Counted from the stretch's first letter, positions 7,970 through 16,994 are shown. The stretch is DNA of 34,763 bases from Planctomycetaceae bacterium (GCA_016795075.1 JAEUIP010000015.1:1-34763), one strand, 5' to 3'. The notes: generated by a model from the sequence alone, not told the origin. A program made the numbers and translations.

Positions 7970-9073
7970 ATGCGCTCGTTGCAAACTCTGTTATTGGCTA
8001 CCGACTTTGGACCGGCCACCCATTCTTTGATGTTGATCACCGCACGATTGGCCCGCGTGTTTGGTTCGCGAGTCGTACCGCTGCATGTGGTGGACGTGCA
8101 TTCGGATTCGGTGTTGGTCGATTATTATCGGCGTCAGATTGGTCAACGCCTGATGGACCCATTGGTGGCTGCGTTTGCGGAGGAAGCGGTCGAGGTCGCT
8201 CACCCGGTCGTTCTGACAGGTTCGGTGGTCGATCAGATCCTGCGCAAGGCCGACGAGATCGAAGCCGACATGATCATTCTGGGTGCTGGCCATCCCGACG
8301 ACGACGGCACGGTCTCATCCGGGCCCAACGTCGAGGCCGTGATGCAGCGGGCCCATCAACCGGTGCTCGTGATTCGACCGGAGACACCGCTGGCGCTGCA
8401 AAAAATTCTTTGTCCATTTGATGGTTCGGAGTCATCGCTGCGTGGGCTCAAGAACGCCATTCGTTTGGCACAAGCCTTTCAAGCCCAGCTTCAAGTGCTC
8501 TCGGTGGTCCCACAAGTGAATTGGTTAACGGCAGCGACCGAGGTGGGCTCGTTCTCGAACGTCCATGAGCAATACTCGCAGCAATGGGAAGAAAGTTTCC
8601 ATGCGGCGCTTCGTAAAACGGACTTCGGCGGTTTGAATTGGAGTTCCGATGTTCGTATTGGCTCGGCGTCGCAGGAAATCCTGGCGGCTGCCACGACAAT
8701 GGGCGCGGATCTGATTGTCATGGGAGCGACGGGAAAGTCGGGCGTGACGCGGATGCTGTTGGGAAGTACCACGCGCCGAGTGTTGCGGAAGTTGCCATGT
8801 TCTTTGTTGGTGGTGCATGATGAAGACGCGTTGCAAGAAGAGATGCACGCGGACGACGTGAAGGTGAACCAGTTGGCATATGAGGCCGCGATGTCGTTGT
8901 TGGCGGAGCAATCGTATGAGGCGGCGCTGCGGAAGTTTGATCGGGTGTTGGCTCGCAACCCATTTCACATCGGGGCCTTGGAGGGCAAAGCCCAAGCCTG
9001 CGAAGCCCTGGGCCAATACGAACGCGCCGCCCGCTGCCATCGCCGAGCAGAAATCCTGCGGCAGGAAAATTGA
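7970..9073 (+). CDS. Tandem universal-stress protein with TPR-like tail
   Basis: 367 residues. Residues 1-140 are a first UspA domain (start strand TLLLATDFG, later ADMIILGAG) that lacks the full nucleotide loop. Residues 143-285 are a second UspA domain (KILCPFDGSESS) with the complete ATP-binding motif G-2x-G-9x-G-S/T at 252-267 (GATGKSG to GST), followed by a final strand PCSLLVVHD. Residues about 300-367 form helical pairs resembling tetratricopeptide repeats (AYEAAMSLLAEQSYEAALRK, then ALEGKAQACEALGQYERAAR). Usp proteins are cytoplasmic nucleotide-binding stress proteins. The tail suggests a protein-binding function joined to an ATP-sensing core. It stands alone between two long spacers and is read as a single transcript. 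Confidence 0.88.
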   Translation: MRSLQTLLLATDFGPATHSLMLITARLARVFGSRVVPLHVVDVHSDSVLVDYYRRQIGQRLMDPLVAAFAEEAVEVAHPVVLTGSVVDQILRKADEIEADMIILGAGHPDDDGTVSSGPNVEAVMQRAHQPVLVIRPETPLALQKILCPFDGSESSLRGLKNAIRLAQAFQAQLQVLSVVPQVNWLTAATEVGSFSNVHEQYSQQWEESFHAALRKTDFGGLNWSSDVRIGSASQEILAAATTMGADLIVMGATGKSGVTRMLLGSTTRRVLRKLPCSLLVVHDEDALQEEMHADDVKVNQLAYEAAMSLLAEQSYEAALRKFDRVLARNPFHIGALEGKAQACEALGQYERAARCHRRAEILRQEN

Positions 9074-9282
9074 AAATCGGTGGGCCGCTGCGAGTTGGAG
9101 TAAGACATTGTTGGGCCGAGAATGTCCGTCGTTGCGTCCGAGCACGGATCAATTCTCTCAGCTATCTTGAATTGATGGAAATAATCCATCCGTGATCGTA
9201 TAGAAAGCTCCAACGTACGATCAAGTGAGGACTCGATCGTCGCCAAGGCGATTGAACGCCGTTTTGATTTCGAGGTCGAGTC

Positions 9283-9873
9283 ATGAATGAAAACGTTTTC
9301 CGAGTCTTGGCTGGTGTGATCTTGGTGACGGGCATGGCAATTTCGTGTTACTTCCGACTCCAAGCCGATAAGGCCTCCGGCGAAAAACTCTCGCGCGCGG
9401 CGGATGGGAAGACCCTGATGCGAATCATCCAGTGCGGTGGTTTGGTGCTATGGTCGAGTCCATTTGTGTACTTGATCAACCCGGCGTGGATGGCTTGGTC
9501 CAAAATTGGACTGCCGGTCGCCGGGCGTTGGTTGGGAGCCGCAATGGGTGTGCTCTGTGTGGCGGGCCTCTATTGGTTGTTCCGCAGCATCGGCAATGGG
9601 ATTACTCCAGTGAGCTCCACGCGCGCGGACCATCAACTTGTCACGGACGGAATCTATCGCTGGGTGCGGCATCCGTTGTACACCATCGGTTCGTCTCTCT
9701 TTGTTTCCTTTGGGATGCTGGCGGATAACTGGTTCATCATGTTGCTTGGAGTTTTGGCCTTCGTGGTAATGGCCATCCGCACACCGCAGGAGGAAGCCAA
9801 ACTGATTCAGAAATTTGGCGATGCCTATCGCGAGTATATGAAACGCACGGGTCGATTTCTGCCGAAATTTTAA
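9283..9873 (+). CDS. Isoprenylcysteine carboxyl methyltransferase-like membrane protein
   Basis: 196 residues with about five hydrophobic segments (around 8-24, 48-65, 85-101, 134-150 and 152-166). The C-terminal part has the ICMT/PEMT-family methyltransferase signature: GIYRWVRHPLYTIG (123-136), then a membrane helix, then PQEEAKLIQKFGDAYREYMK (168-187). In the family the RHP and EE residues bind S-adenosylmethionine and catalyse methyl transfer at the membrane. The actual substrate in bacteria of this type is unknown; a small lipid or a thiol/quinone compound is possible. GAGGTCGAG lies before the ATG, which is immediately followed by a second ATG-containing codon pair. It is a single gene separated by about 200 bp from the stress protein. 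Confidence 0.82.
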   Translation: MNENVFRVLAGVILVTGMAISCYFRLQADKASGEKLSRAADGKTLMRIIQCGGLVLWSSPFVYLINPAWMAWSKIGLPVAGRWLGAAMGVLCVAGLYWLFRSIGNGITPVSSTRADHQLVTDGIYRWVRHPLYTIGSSLFVSFGMLADNWFIMLLGVLAFVVMAIRTPQEEAKLIQKFGDAYREYMKRTGRFLPKF

Positions 9874-10364
9874 GTGGTCGTGAGGCTCCAGCGATCAATG
9901 AGTGACAGAAATTGCTGCAACCCTTTGGGATCTCGAAGCTGGTGAAAGCAGAGGTTTGTGTCGGCCTTTCAGGCCTCGTTCAAAAGTGGGTGGGCTCCAA
10001 CCCGGGGCCTGGCGACCCCGGCATAGGCTGTTTAGGCCTTTCAGGCCTTTTTGTGCATTCCGTACTTGGAAGACCATGACAGCACGATGTTGGCAGAGGT
10101 TTGTGTCGGCCTTTCAACGCACCACCTGCTGCCTCAAAAGAAGCATATCGATCCAACGTCGCAAAGTAATGTCAGCAGCAGGCAGCCATGGTCAATGAGA
10201 CGACAGCGACGATGATCGGCACGACACACGCAATCGCGGGATCGACGTGTTTCAGCCACTTGAGACTTCGGGGAATCAAAACCCCAAACAATAGCGTTGT
10301 TTCGATCTTGCCATGCACCCTGCCGGTTCTGTGGCATACAGTAGCAAGTCAAAGTCTCTTCGGC
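9874..10364. other. Repeat-rich spacer between converging genes
   Basis: The methyltransferase-like gene (+) and the kinase gene (-) both end here. The spacer has an exact 24-bp direct repeat and palindromic AGGCCTTTCAGGCCT words. No frame looks coding. Confidence 0.6.
9948..10116. repeat. Direct repeat with TGTCGGCCTTTCAGGCC motif
   Basis: The 24-mer starting GCAGAGGTTTGTGTCGG occurs at 9948-9971 and exactly again at 10093-10116. Between them is a further TAGGCCTTTCAGGCCTTTTTG word at about 10031. A related word, TTGTGTCGGTCTTTCAGGCC, lies at about 25661-25680 in another spacer. The motif AGGCCT-TTC-AGGCCT can form a small hairpin. These look like members of one dispersed family. Confidence 0.75.
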
Positions 10365-11747
10365 TTAACGTCCTAAACTCGCCAACACAAAGCCCAGAAA
10401 CGCGCCAATAAACAGGCTGATGGTAATCGCGATCGGAAGCACCGTCCAGAACACAATGGGAGAGATCCCGGACGGTCGTTGCATTTCTCGGGGCGACATT
10501 CCGCTTGGTGGCGGGGGTGGCGATTCGACATTGGTATCGTCCCTGCCCCATCCGGCAAACGTTGCTTCGGAGGCTTGGCTACTGATACTGGCACTCGATT
10601 CAACGCCATGATCCGAGACATCACTTCGTTGAAGGCCGGCGAGCTCTTCCTCCTCGTGACTATCCTCGCTCGGTGGCGGTTCGGACATCCATCGCGAACG
10701 AATCAGTTGATCGTTGCGGAGTGGGCTATTCTCACTGGCCCAAGGAGCCAAACGGGCCGCTACTTCCGCCGCTGATTGGATGCGATTGGCGGGATCTTTT
10801 TCCATCATGTCGCCGATCAGATCGACAAACTCGTCGCTGACATCGGGATTGAATCGACGTGGGTGCCAGGGCGTTTCACTGAGATGTCGCCGAGCCTTGC
10901 TCTTGGCGTTTCCGCCCGGAAATGGAACCTTGCCCGAGATGGCGTAGTACAACGTACAGCCGAGCGAATAGATGTCGGTTAGCTGAGTGACTTCCGTCGG
11001 AGTCTGGATTTGTTCGGGCGACAAGTAATCTGCGGTTCCCACGATCTTGCCAGCTCTCGGATCGGTCGAATCGTTGAGAAAGGCCGCCAAACCCAAGTCC
11101 GATAATTTTGCGACGCCATCGGTCGTTACGAGGATATTCCCGGGCTTCACATCACGGTGGATCAGTCCTCGATCGTGGGCATGGGCCAAGCCCATCGCGG
11201 CCTGCATGATGACGTTGGCGGCTCGCTGGACGCTTAGCGCTCGCTCCGCGCGGACCAATCGCCGCAGGTCTGTCCCGGGAACGTATTCGACCACCATATA
11301 ATGGACGTTGCCGTCCATCCCAGCATCGTAGGCACGGACCAAATTGGGATGATCCAGTTTGGCTTGCGTGCGAATCTCGCGGCGAAAACTCTCGATCGCT
11401 TCCGGCGTACTCTTGGACAGCGGCAAAACCTTTACGGCCCGCTCTTGTCCCAACATTTCATGAACCGCCTTGAAGACTTGCCCCATCCCACCTTGGCCGA
11501 TCCAGTCACTAATTATGTACTGTCCCAAGGATAGCTTGGTTCGGCCGGCCAGCAATTGGTCCGCTTGGTAGGCGGTCAGGATCTTCATCCGAACCAATTC
11601 CGTCGCTACCAACTTGCCTTCCGGATCGCGTACTTTTTGGCCCGGATGCGCCTCACGCAAACGACTGATCGCCTGCCGCAATTGGACTTCAGTAACCAAT
11701 CGGCTTCGGAGGGCAGCTTCAAAAAACTGTTGCATCTGTTGAGGCAC
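10365..11747 (-). CDS. Membrane-anchored Ser/Thr protein kinase
   Basis: 460 residues from a GTG at 11747; an ATG four codons inside is an alternative, and neither has a clear ribosome site. Residues 1-75 are a helical N-terminal region common in planctomycete kinases. The kinase domain spans about 78-345: glycine loop GQGGMG (84-89), catalytic lysine K106 in RAVKVL, HRDVKPGN (197-204), metal motif DLG (217-219, in place of DFG) and activation loop end GTADYLSPEQ (237-246). Residues 345-425 are a Ser/Pro/Glu-rich linker. Residues about 426-457 form one membrane helix followed by a very short tail, so the kinase domain is cytoplasmic and no extracellular sensor exists. All essential catalytic residues are present. 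Targets are unknown. The gene stands about 260 bp downstream of the pseudouridine synthase gene on the same strand. Confidence 0.9.
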   Translation of the reverse strand: MPQQMQQFFEAALRSRLVTEVQLRQAISRLREAHPGQKVRDPEGKLVATELVRMKILTAYQADQLLAGRTKLSLGQYIISDWIGQGGMGQVFKAVHEMLGQERAVKVLPLSKSTPEAIESFRREIRTQAKLDHPNLVRAYDAGMDGNVHYMVVEYVPGTDLRRLVRAERALSVQRAANVIMQAAMGLAHAHDRGLIHRDVKPGNILVTTDGVAKLSDLGLAAFLNDSTDPRAGKIVGTADYLSPEQIQTPTEVTQLTDIYSLGCTLYYAISGKVPFPGGNAKSKARRHLSETPWHPRRFNPDVSDEFVDLIGDMMEKDPANRIQSAAEVAARLAPWASENSPLRNDQLIRSRWMSEPPPSEDSHEEEELAGLQRSDVSDHGVESSASISSQASEATFAGWGRDDTNVESPPPPPSGMSPREMQRPSGISPIVFWTVLPIAITISLFIGAFLGFVLASLGR

Positions 11748-12006
11748 TATAGTACTACCGCGTCGATCGCAAATTGATACACTTCGATTCGAATGTCTCT
11801 TCCATTATTTCACGACGAAGTCGTTTGCCTAGTTCTGTTTTTGAAATTAACAAAAATGTGCCAAATCTCCGCCCCGGAAAAGGTCCTCATGCGTAAAACC
11901 AGCCCAAACCAACCCGGCCGTCCCTGTGGGATCGGGACGAGTGCCCCTTTCCCGAGGTCCTTCCACGAGCGCCCCTAGGGCGACTGACGGCCAGGGTGCC
12001 GGAAAC

Positions 12007-12867
12007 TTAACCGAGCGAGCCGGGGAGCAAGTGATTCTTAAGAAACCTGCATAATGCGAGCGGGCGAATTTCGCCCTTCGCCTGGTGCGGAACGTCCGGC
12101 TCCACATGAATCGCGTCCAAGCCAGACCAGGACTGGGGGGGCTCTTGGAAAAAGCTTAACTTGGTTTTGGCGACCGGATGTTCAAGTTCCAAACGCCAGG
12201 AATGCAGGGCAATTCCCTGGCCAAACGCGACTCGACTGCCGTACTTGCGATCTCCGAGCACCGGAAAACCTCGCTCCGCGAACTGAACCCGAATCTGATG
12301 CTTGCGACCGGTCAAGAGCCGAACCAAAACCAGGTCGTAGGCGGGACCTCTTCCCAACACTCGCCACGTCAGTTGGGCCAACTGCGCATCCTCACCACTT
12401 TCGTCAAGCTTCCTCAAGTTGCCCGCCGGTTTCGTCGGCATGTCGGCCTGCCGGACTCGCATGCGCTGGGCAGAATCATCTTTCCACACCGTATCCTGCC
12501 AAAAAATTTGGGCCGAATCAAACCAAGCCGACTCCGGCAAAGCATGGCGTTGTTCCAGCCATGGTCCGCGAACCGATGGCACGGTCGCCAAATACCACTT
12601 GACGACCGTCCGCTCGCGGAATTGATTCGTCAGCCGCGCGGCGGCTTTTGACGTCTTCGCGAACACAACAAGCCCAGAGGTCACCGAATCCAAGCGGCTG
12701 ACCACACCCAAATAGACATTGCCTGGTTTGTTGTACTTGCGTTTTAGATACGATTGAACGTCGCGTGCGAGACTGGGCTCGGTGGGCGAGGTGCCCATTG
12801 TTGCCAATCCTGCCGGCTTGTTCACGATCACCACGTGATTGTCTTCGAACACAACGGAGATGGACAT
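12007..12867 (-). CDS. RluA-family RNA pseudouridine synthase
   Basis: 286 residues. It has the family layout: an N-terminal strand with VVFEDNHVVIVNKPAGLATM, the catalytic motif SRLDSVTSGL (57-66) with catalytic Asp60, then the KWYLATV and LLTGRKHQIRVQFAERG segments, and LGDRKYGS. The enzyme isomerises uridine to pseudouridine in rRNA or tRNA. There is no S4 domain at the N-terminus, which is closer to RluA/TruC than to RluC/RluD; the exact target position is not decidable. The gene begins about 40 bp after the SDR gene on the same strand, so they are probably co-transcribed. Confidence 0.9.
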   Translation of the reverse strand: MSISVVFEDNHVVIVNKPAGLATMGTSPTEPSLARDVQSYLKRKYNKPGNVYLGVVSRLDSVTSGLVVFAKTSKAAARLTNQFRERTVVKWYLATVPSVRGPWLEQRHALPESAWFDSAQIFWQDTVWKDDSAQRMRVRQADMPTKPAGNLRKLDESGEDAQLAQLTWRVLGRGPAYDLVLVRLLTGRKHQIRVQFAERGFPVLGDRKYGSRVAFGQGIALHSWRLELEHPVAKTKLSFFQEPPQSWSGLDAIHVEPDVPHQAKGEIRPLALCRFLKNHLLPGSLG

Positions 12868-12908
12868 GAAGAACGACCTGCCGAAAGGAGCCGGAAAGAC
12901 TCAACCAT

Positions 12909-14432
12909 TTAACTCGGTTGGTTTTTCATTGTCCCAACTTGCCGTTCCAACCACAATGCGGTCGTCTTGCGGCGTTGCGTGTAGTCGCTGGCCAACCACT
13001 TCTGTAGGCTGCGAGCACTGAGTTGCAGCAGCACCGTGGGCTGAGCAACGATTCCCGTTTGGACGTGTGTTTGCCCAGTTGCGGAGACAGAAACCGTAAA
13101 TGGACCGCCCCCAGGCCCAAGTAATTGAAAACAGACCGTCTGGGGACGCACCCGTTGTTCCCCGTTCGGTTGGGAGTTGTTGGGGCTTTCTGATGCGGAA
13201 TCCAAACCGGCCAATTGCGGCAGTAAGTCGCCGATCTCTTCGGCCAAACGTTCGACAAGTTCGCGTCCATCCAGCGACAAGTCCGGTGGAGGGGATTTCG
13301 CTTTACCCCATCGATCCCGTTCGCCAAATTCCAAATACCGGGCAATGACGGTTTGGTCCAGAATCGGACAATCCAGATGTCCGGCGTATTTTTCCAAGTT
13401 CGACGTATCAAAATGAGGGTCGGAAGTGTCGTAATCCCGATAGATTTGAATCGAGTCGAACACCTTCGACGCAAAATCATTCTCGGCCGGACGCTGCCCT
13501 TCCAGCTCTGGGCAGAATTCGACACCCGTCGAACCGAAATACCGGTAACACGACTGGATCAACTCATTCGGAGTGATGCCGTGTTTGGGAGCCAAGTGAA
13601 ACGTCTTGCCGTGAGCCGCCGGGGTTTCTAGCAGATGGGTGATCACCTGAGAAACCCATTGGACCGGCACGATGTTTCGCTCTTCCAGGCCACTCATCGG
13701 GAGTCGAATTTTGGTCAGAAGTTTCCCTTGCTCGTCCCGTTGCTGTTGGGGGACCAACAACGCCATCGTGCGAAGATACAAGTACAGGCCATGGTACGTA
13801 CTGGTATAGCCCGTATTGGAATCACCCGCGATAACAACAGGGCGGTAAATGGTCGGCGGGTGAGCGAATTGGGCGGATCTTACCAACCCCTCCGCGACCC
13901 ATTTGCTGTGTTCGTAATCGTTGCGGAACACCGGGTGCTCCGGGTAATCGTCTTCATGAACAACCGCCTCTTGGCGACCGGCAACGTAAGCCGTGGAGAC
14001 GTAATGGAATTGGTCGATCCCGGCCGCTCGGACAAAATCCAGCACGTTTTGAGTCCCGACGACGTTCGTTTGCCAAGGCTCGCCGGTATGGCAGGGACCA
14101 AAGAACTTTAGAATGGCGGCATTATGGATGAAACGCCCTACCCGACGTCGAACCCACAAGGATTGCTCTTGAGACAAGCCTAAGCCCGGAGTTTTGACAT
14201 CGCCCTCCAAGATGACAGGGCGAGGCAACTGGATGTTGAGCGTTGATTCCCAACGCTGCATGATCGACTCCATCCGTTGGGTCGCTGACTCCTTCTTGTT
14301 CGGACGAACGAGAACGGCGACCGGAAACCCAGCGATCAACAAGTCCTTCAAGAGATATTGGCCGACCAACCCGGTAACCCCGGTTAGCAACCAATATGGG
14401 CGGTCGTTTTTGCCATCGTCAAAATTCGGCAT
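12909..14432 (-). CDS. Extended SDR, thioester-reductase-like, with C-terminal SCP2-like region
   Basis: 507 residues from the ATG at 14432. The frame runs back to a TTG at 14522, but that extension (with a Cys-rich stretch) has no ribosome site. The N-terminal Rossmann domain carries the nucleotide motif TGVTGLVG (17-24). It is followed by IHNAAILKFF (102-111), STAYV (146-150) and the active-site Tyr-x3-Lys YEHSK (173-177). This is the NAD-binding-4/thioester-reductase-like group of male-sterility-type reductases, which act on acyl or sterol-type substrates. Residues about 430-500 (VCFQLLGPGGGPFTVSVS, then LQLSARSLQKWL) resemble an SCP2-like lipid-binding fold; that is a guess from pattern. 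The likely role is reduction of a lipid-type substrate in the cytoplasm. The pseudouridine synthase gene follows 41 bp later. Confidence 0.75.
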   Translation of the reverse strand: MPNFDDGKNDRPYWLLTGVTGLVGQYLLKDLLIAGFPVAVLVRPNKKESATQRMESIMQRWESTLNIQLPRPVILEGDVKTPGLGLSQEQSLWVRRRVGRFIHNAAILKFFGPCHTGEPWQTNVVGTQNVLDFVRAAGIDQFHYVSTAYVAGRQEAVVHEDDYPEHPVFRNDYEHSKWVAEGLVRSAQFAHPPTIYRPVVIAGDSNTGYTSTYHGLYLYLRTMALLVPQQQRDEQGKLLTKIRLPMSGLEERNIVPVQWVSQVITHLLETPAAHGKTFHLAPKHGITPNELIQSCYRYFGSTGVEFCPELEGQRPAENDFASKVFDSIQIYRDYDTSDPHFDTSNLEKYAGHLDCPILDQTVIARYLEFGERDRWGKAKSPPPDLSLDGRELVERLAEEIGDLLPQLAGLDSASESPNNSQPNGEQRVRPQTVCFQLLGPGGGPFTVSVSATGQTHVQTGIVAQPTVLLQLSARSLQKWLASDYTQRRKTTALWLERQVGTMKNQPS

Positions 14433-15089
14433 AGCAGCGCAGTACCTAAATCCGCAGCTCGGACACTCTCTGAATACAACAAAACCACGCCACTCCGTAA
14501 CACTCGCTCTCGCGACCCTCAAGGTTAGTTCCTAACCAACCAAGCCGGAAGGCAGAATTGCTCCAAAAACCGCGTATTCAAACGCGCGATTGAGAAATAA
14601 CCATTGTAGGAATTATTCCGCCAATCCGTGTCGAGCGGCAAAAACCGCGGCCGTTCGAAGCCCGAACATGCTAGCTCTCCAATCGGGCCGTCGGGCAGAC
14701 TTGGCCGTTTTTTTCGGAACTTCCCCGAACCATTGGTCAAGACCCGGCGTAATAGGGCTGAGAAACAACCATCACTGCTTGTCAGGGGCGGTTGAGGGCT
14801 CGCTCCACGATGGGGCAGAACCCAGCTCGGCCCTTTCCCGCCGATCTTCGCACAAGAGGTGCTCGTCATGCCGTCCATTTCCAACCAACTCCAACCCATT
14901 TTTTGCGGTCGTGACCGCTTGAGTCCAAACCATCGCGATATTCAACAGTGTCAGGGAGACATTCAGGTCACTCACCGGTCGAGAGGCCCTCCCCAACTGC
15001 GAAAATCGCAAAAAGGAATGCACGAAGCCCAACCCGTTCTCAGCAACCGGTAATTCCTGTGGCGACCGTGCAATGAAAGGAATCGAATC
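14433..15089. other. Divergent spacer, no clear gene
   Basis: Promoters of the leftward SDR gene and of the rightward gene at 15090 should lie here. Overlapping frames, including one of 124 codons on the minus strand (14525-14899), have an odd Trp/Pro/Arg-rich composition and no ribosome site, so I do not call them. I see no repeat or hairpin of note. Confidence 0.5.
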
Positions 15090-15449
15090 ATGGCAAAGTT
15101 CTACGTTCAATCAGGTTTGGTATCGCAATTGATTACCGCAAACGACGCGTTCAGCGCCGCTCTCTGGGCGATGCACCTGGTGATGGAAGATGTGGTTCCC
15201 GTGGAAGAGGTCGATTGGTTGGACGAATCCAACCAACCCGAGCACGGATTTGCGGATGGACTCATGAAATTAGGCGACGAGATCACGGTTAGTGAAGTTG
15301 GTTTCGGTCGCGACGAAGCGGGGCGATTCGACACCGCGGATACGCTGGCGGAATGGAACCAGTTGATCATCGCCATGGCTCGCTTAGAAGCTCGGTTGAG
15401 CGAAGAACCCGTCTCGCCCAATCGCATGGTGGCATTGGGCGTCCTCTAA
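15090..15449 (+). CDS. Small acidic hypothetical protein
   Basis: 119 residues, no signal peptide or membrane helix, so probably cytoplasmic. AAAGGAA stands about eight bases before the ATG. The sequence is acidic and rich in Asp/Glu in the middle (MEDVVPVEEVDWLDES), with a helical C-terminal part (EWNQLIIAMARLEARL). I recognise no family. The strong ribosome site and the coding-like composition support a real gene. Both neighbours (SDR and dapL) are on the opposite strand, so it is probably a single transcript ending near the hairpin at 15510-15537. Confidence 0.7.
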   Translation: MAKFYVQSGLVSQLITANDAFSAALWAMHLVMEDVVPVEEVDWLDESNQPEHGFADGLMKLGDEITVSEVGFGRDEAGRFDTADTLAEWNQLIIAMARLEARLSEEPVSPNRMVALGVL

Positions 15450-15509
15450 GCCAGGCGACAAGATCCTGTCCGTGAATTGTGAGCGAGTCGATGGAATACC
15501 GGTCCGATG

Positions 15510-15537
15510 GTGGACCGCCTGAAGTGAGGCGGTCCAC
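15510..15537. terminator. Hairpin between converging genes
   Basis: The arms GTGGACCGCCT and AGGCGGTCCAC pair perfectly (11 bp) around the loop GAAGTG. No run of T follows, so it is not a canonical intrinsic terminator. Its position between two converging genes makes a termination or transcript-end role plausible. Confidence 0.55.
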
Positions 15538-15546
15538 GGGCCAGAT

Positions 15547-15620
15547 GGCCAAGCTTCACACGGGCCAAGCTTCACACGAGTCAAGCTTCTAGGTCCAAGG
15601 TTCAAAGGCCAAGGTTCAAA
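15547..15620. repeat. Tandem AAGCTTCACACG and CCAAGGTTCAAA repeats
   Basis: GGCCAAGCTTCACACG occurs twice in tandem (15547-15562 and 15563-15578), followed by a partial third copy. CCAAGGTTCAAA then occurs twice about 15 bp apart (from 15595). The units are too short and too few for CRISPR. Confidence 0.75.
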
Positions 15621-15761
15621 ATCCGGGCGTCCATCTGGGCCTTGTCCTTGGGAGAAGGCCGGTCGTTTGACGGGTTTGCAATAATTGAGAACCTAAAGCA
15701 TGACCGGAACGGGCAGAGTCCTTTTGGGACAAACCCTTGTGTTTGGTCAAGTTGAACATTC

Positions 15762-16994
15762 TCAAAAGGTCAAAGCCTGGATCCTCGAGATCGCTTCGAC
15801 CACATTTTCACGGGAATTGAAGGCGCTTAGTCGGAAGTAGCCTTCACCTGCTGGGCCAAAGCCACTACCAGGCGTTCCCACGACGTGGGCCTGTTGCAGC
15901 AATACATCGAAGAACTGCCAACTGGTTTGGTTCGCTGGGGTTTTCAACCATAGATAGGGAGCGTTAACACCTCCATAACAGCGCCAACCTAATTGGGAGA
16001 TTCCCTCGCGCAACAATCGAGCATTTTCGAGATAGAACCGGATCAACTGCGTCACTTCCGCTTGACCTGCCGGAGTATATACGGCTGCTGCTCCGCGTTG
16101 AATAATATACGGAACGCCATTGAATTTCGTGCTGTGGCGCCGACTCCACAAGCGATGGAGCGAAATCGCTTCGCCCGTTGCTGATCGACCGTGGAGTTTC
16201 TTCGGCACCACGATAAACGCACAGCGAGTTCCGGTGAACCCTGCTGTTTTGCTAAAACTTCGGAATTCGATTGCAACTTCGTCCGCGCCTGGGATTTCGT
16301 AGATCGAGCGAGGCAGAGCGGGGTCCGTGATGTAGGCCTCGTAGGCGGCGTCGAACAAGATGATCGATCCATGTTGTTGCGCATAACGAACCCAACGCTC
16401 CAACGTCTCGCGCGTCGCAACCATGCCCGTCGGGTTGTTGGGGAAACAGAGATAGATCAAATCGACGGGTTGTTGGGGCAGTGGGACTTCGAATCCATTT
16501 TCCTCCAAGACGGGCAAGTACTCGATTCCCGCATAACGGCCTGCTGCATCGACCGGTCCGGTGTGCCCAGCCATCACGTTGGAGTCGACGTAAACCGGAT
16601 AGACCGGATCGGTGATTGCGACCCGAACTTGGTCACTGAAGATATCCAGTATGTTGGCGCAATCACATTTGGACCCGTCCGAGATGAAAATCTCATCGGC
16701 TGCGATGGGGCATCCGCGATTTTGGAAGTCGTGTTTGGCGATCGCTTCGCGCAAAAAATCATAGCCCTGTTCTGGGCCATAGCCACGAAACGTTTCTCGC
16801 GTGGCCATTTCGTCGACGGCGGCATGCATGGCCTGAATCACGGTGGGCGGCAAAGGTTCCGTCACATCGCCGATGCCCATGCGAATGATCTTGTGCTGTG
16901 GATTCGCTTGTGCGTAAGCCTGGACGCGTCGACCAATCTCCGGAAACAGGTATCCGGCTTGCAGTTTCAGGAAGTTGTCGTTGATTTGGGCCAT
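15762..16994 (-). CDS. dapL: LL-diaminopimelate aminotransferase
   Basis: 410 residues, matching the usual DapL length. This is a PLP-dependent class-I/II aminotransferase that converts tetrahydrodipicolinate straight to LL-diaminopimelate in the lysine and peptidoglycan pathway. Visible family motifs: [10 protein letters not shown] near the N-terminus, [11 protein letters not shown] (40-50), GYGPEQGY (71-78), FISDGSKCD (103-111), CFPNNPTG (183-190, with Asn187), DAAYEAY (215-221) and [12 protein letters not shown] (246-257), whose Lys249 would bind PLP. DapL is typical of plants, Chlamydiae, Planctomycetes and some other bacteria, which fits the organism. A lysine precursor path that skips succinylated or acetylated intermediates is implied. 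The gene stands alone on the minus strand. Confidence 0.94.
   Translation of the reverse strand: MAQINDNFLKLQAGYLFPEIGRRVQAYAQANPQHKIIRMGIGDVTEPLPPTVIQAMHAAVDEMATRETFRGYGPEQGYDFLREAIAKHDFQNRGCPIAADEIFISDGSKCDCANILDIFSDQVRVAITDPVYPVYVDSNVMAGHTGPVDAAGRYAGIEYLPVLEENGFEVPLPQQPVDLIYLCFPNNPTGMVATRETLERWVRYAQQHGSIILFDAAYEAYITDPALPRSIYEIPGADEVAIEFRSFSKTAGFTGTRCAFIVVPKKLHGRSATGEAISLHRLWSRRHSTKFNGVPYIIQRGAAAVYTPAGQAEVTQLIRFYLENARLLREGISQLGWRCYGGVNAPYLWLKTPANQTSWQFFDVLLQQAHVVGTPGSGFGPAGEGYFRLSAFNSRENVVEAISRIQALTF

Larger units (their letters stand above)
15450..15761. other. Spacer between converging genes with hairpin and tandem repeats
   Basis: This spacer lies between the hypothetical gene (+) and dapL (-). 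It holds an 11-bp perfect hairpin at 15510-15537, a 16-bp exact tandem repeat at 15547-15578 and a second small tandem repeat after it. No gene is seen. Confidence 0.6.

Noticed and set aside
14525-14899. 124-codon frame on the minus strand
   Set aside because: Composition is not protein-like (many Trp, Arg, Pro), no ribosome site; it lies in a divergent promoter region.
15547-15620. Possible CRISPR-like array
   Set aside because: Units are only 16 bp, directly adjacent without spacers, and there are only two exact copies.
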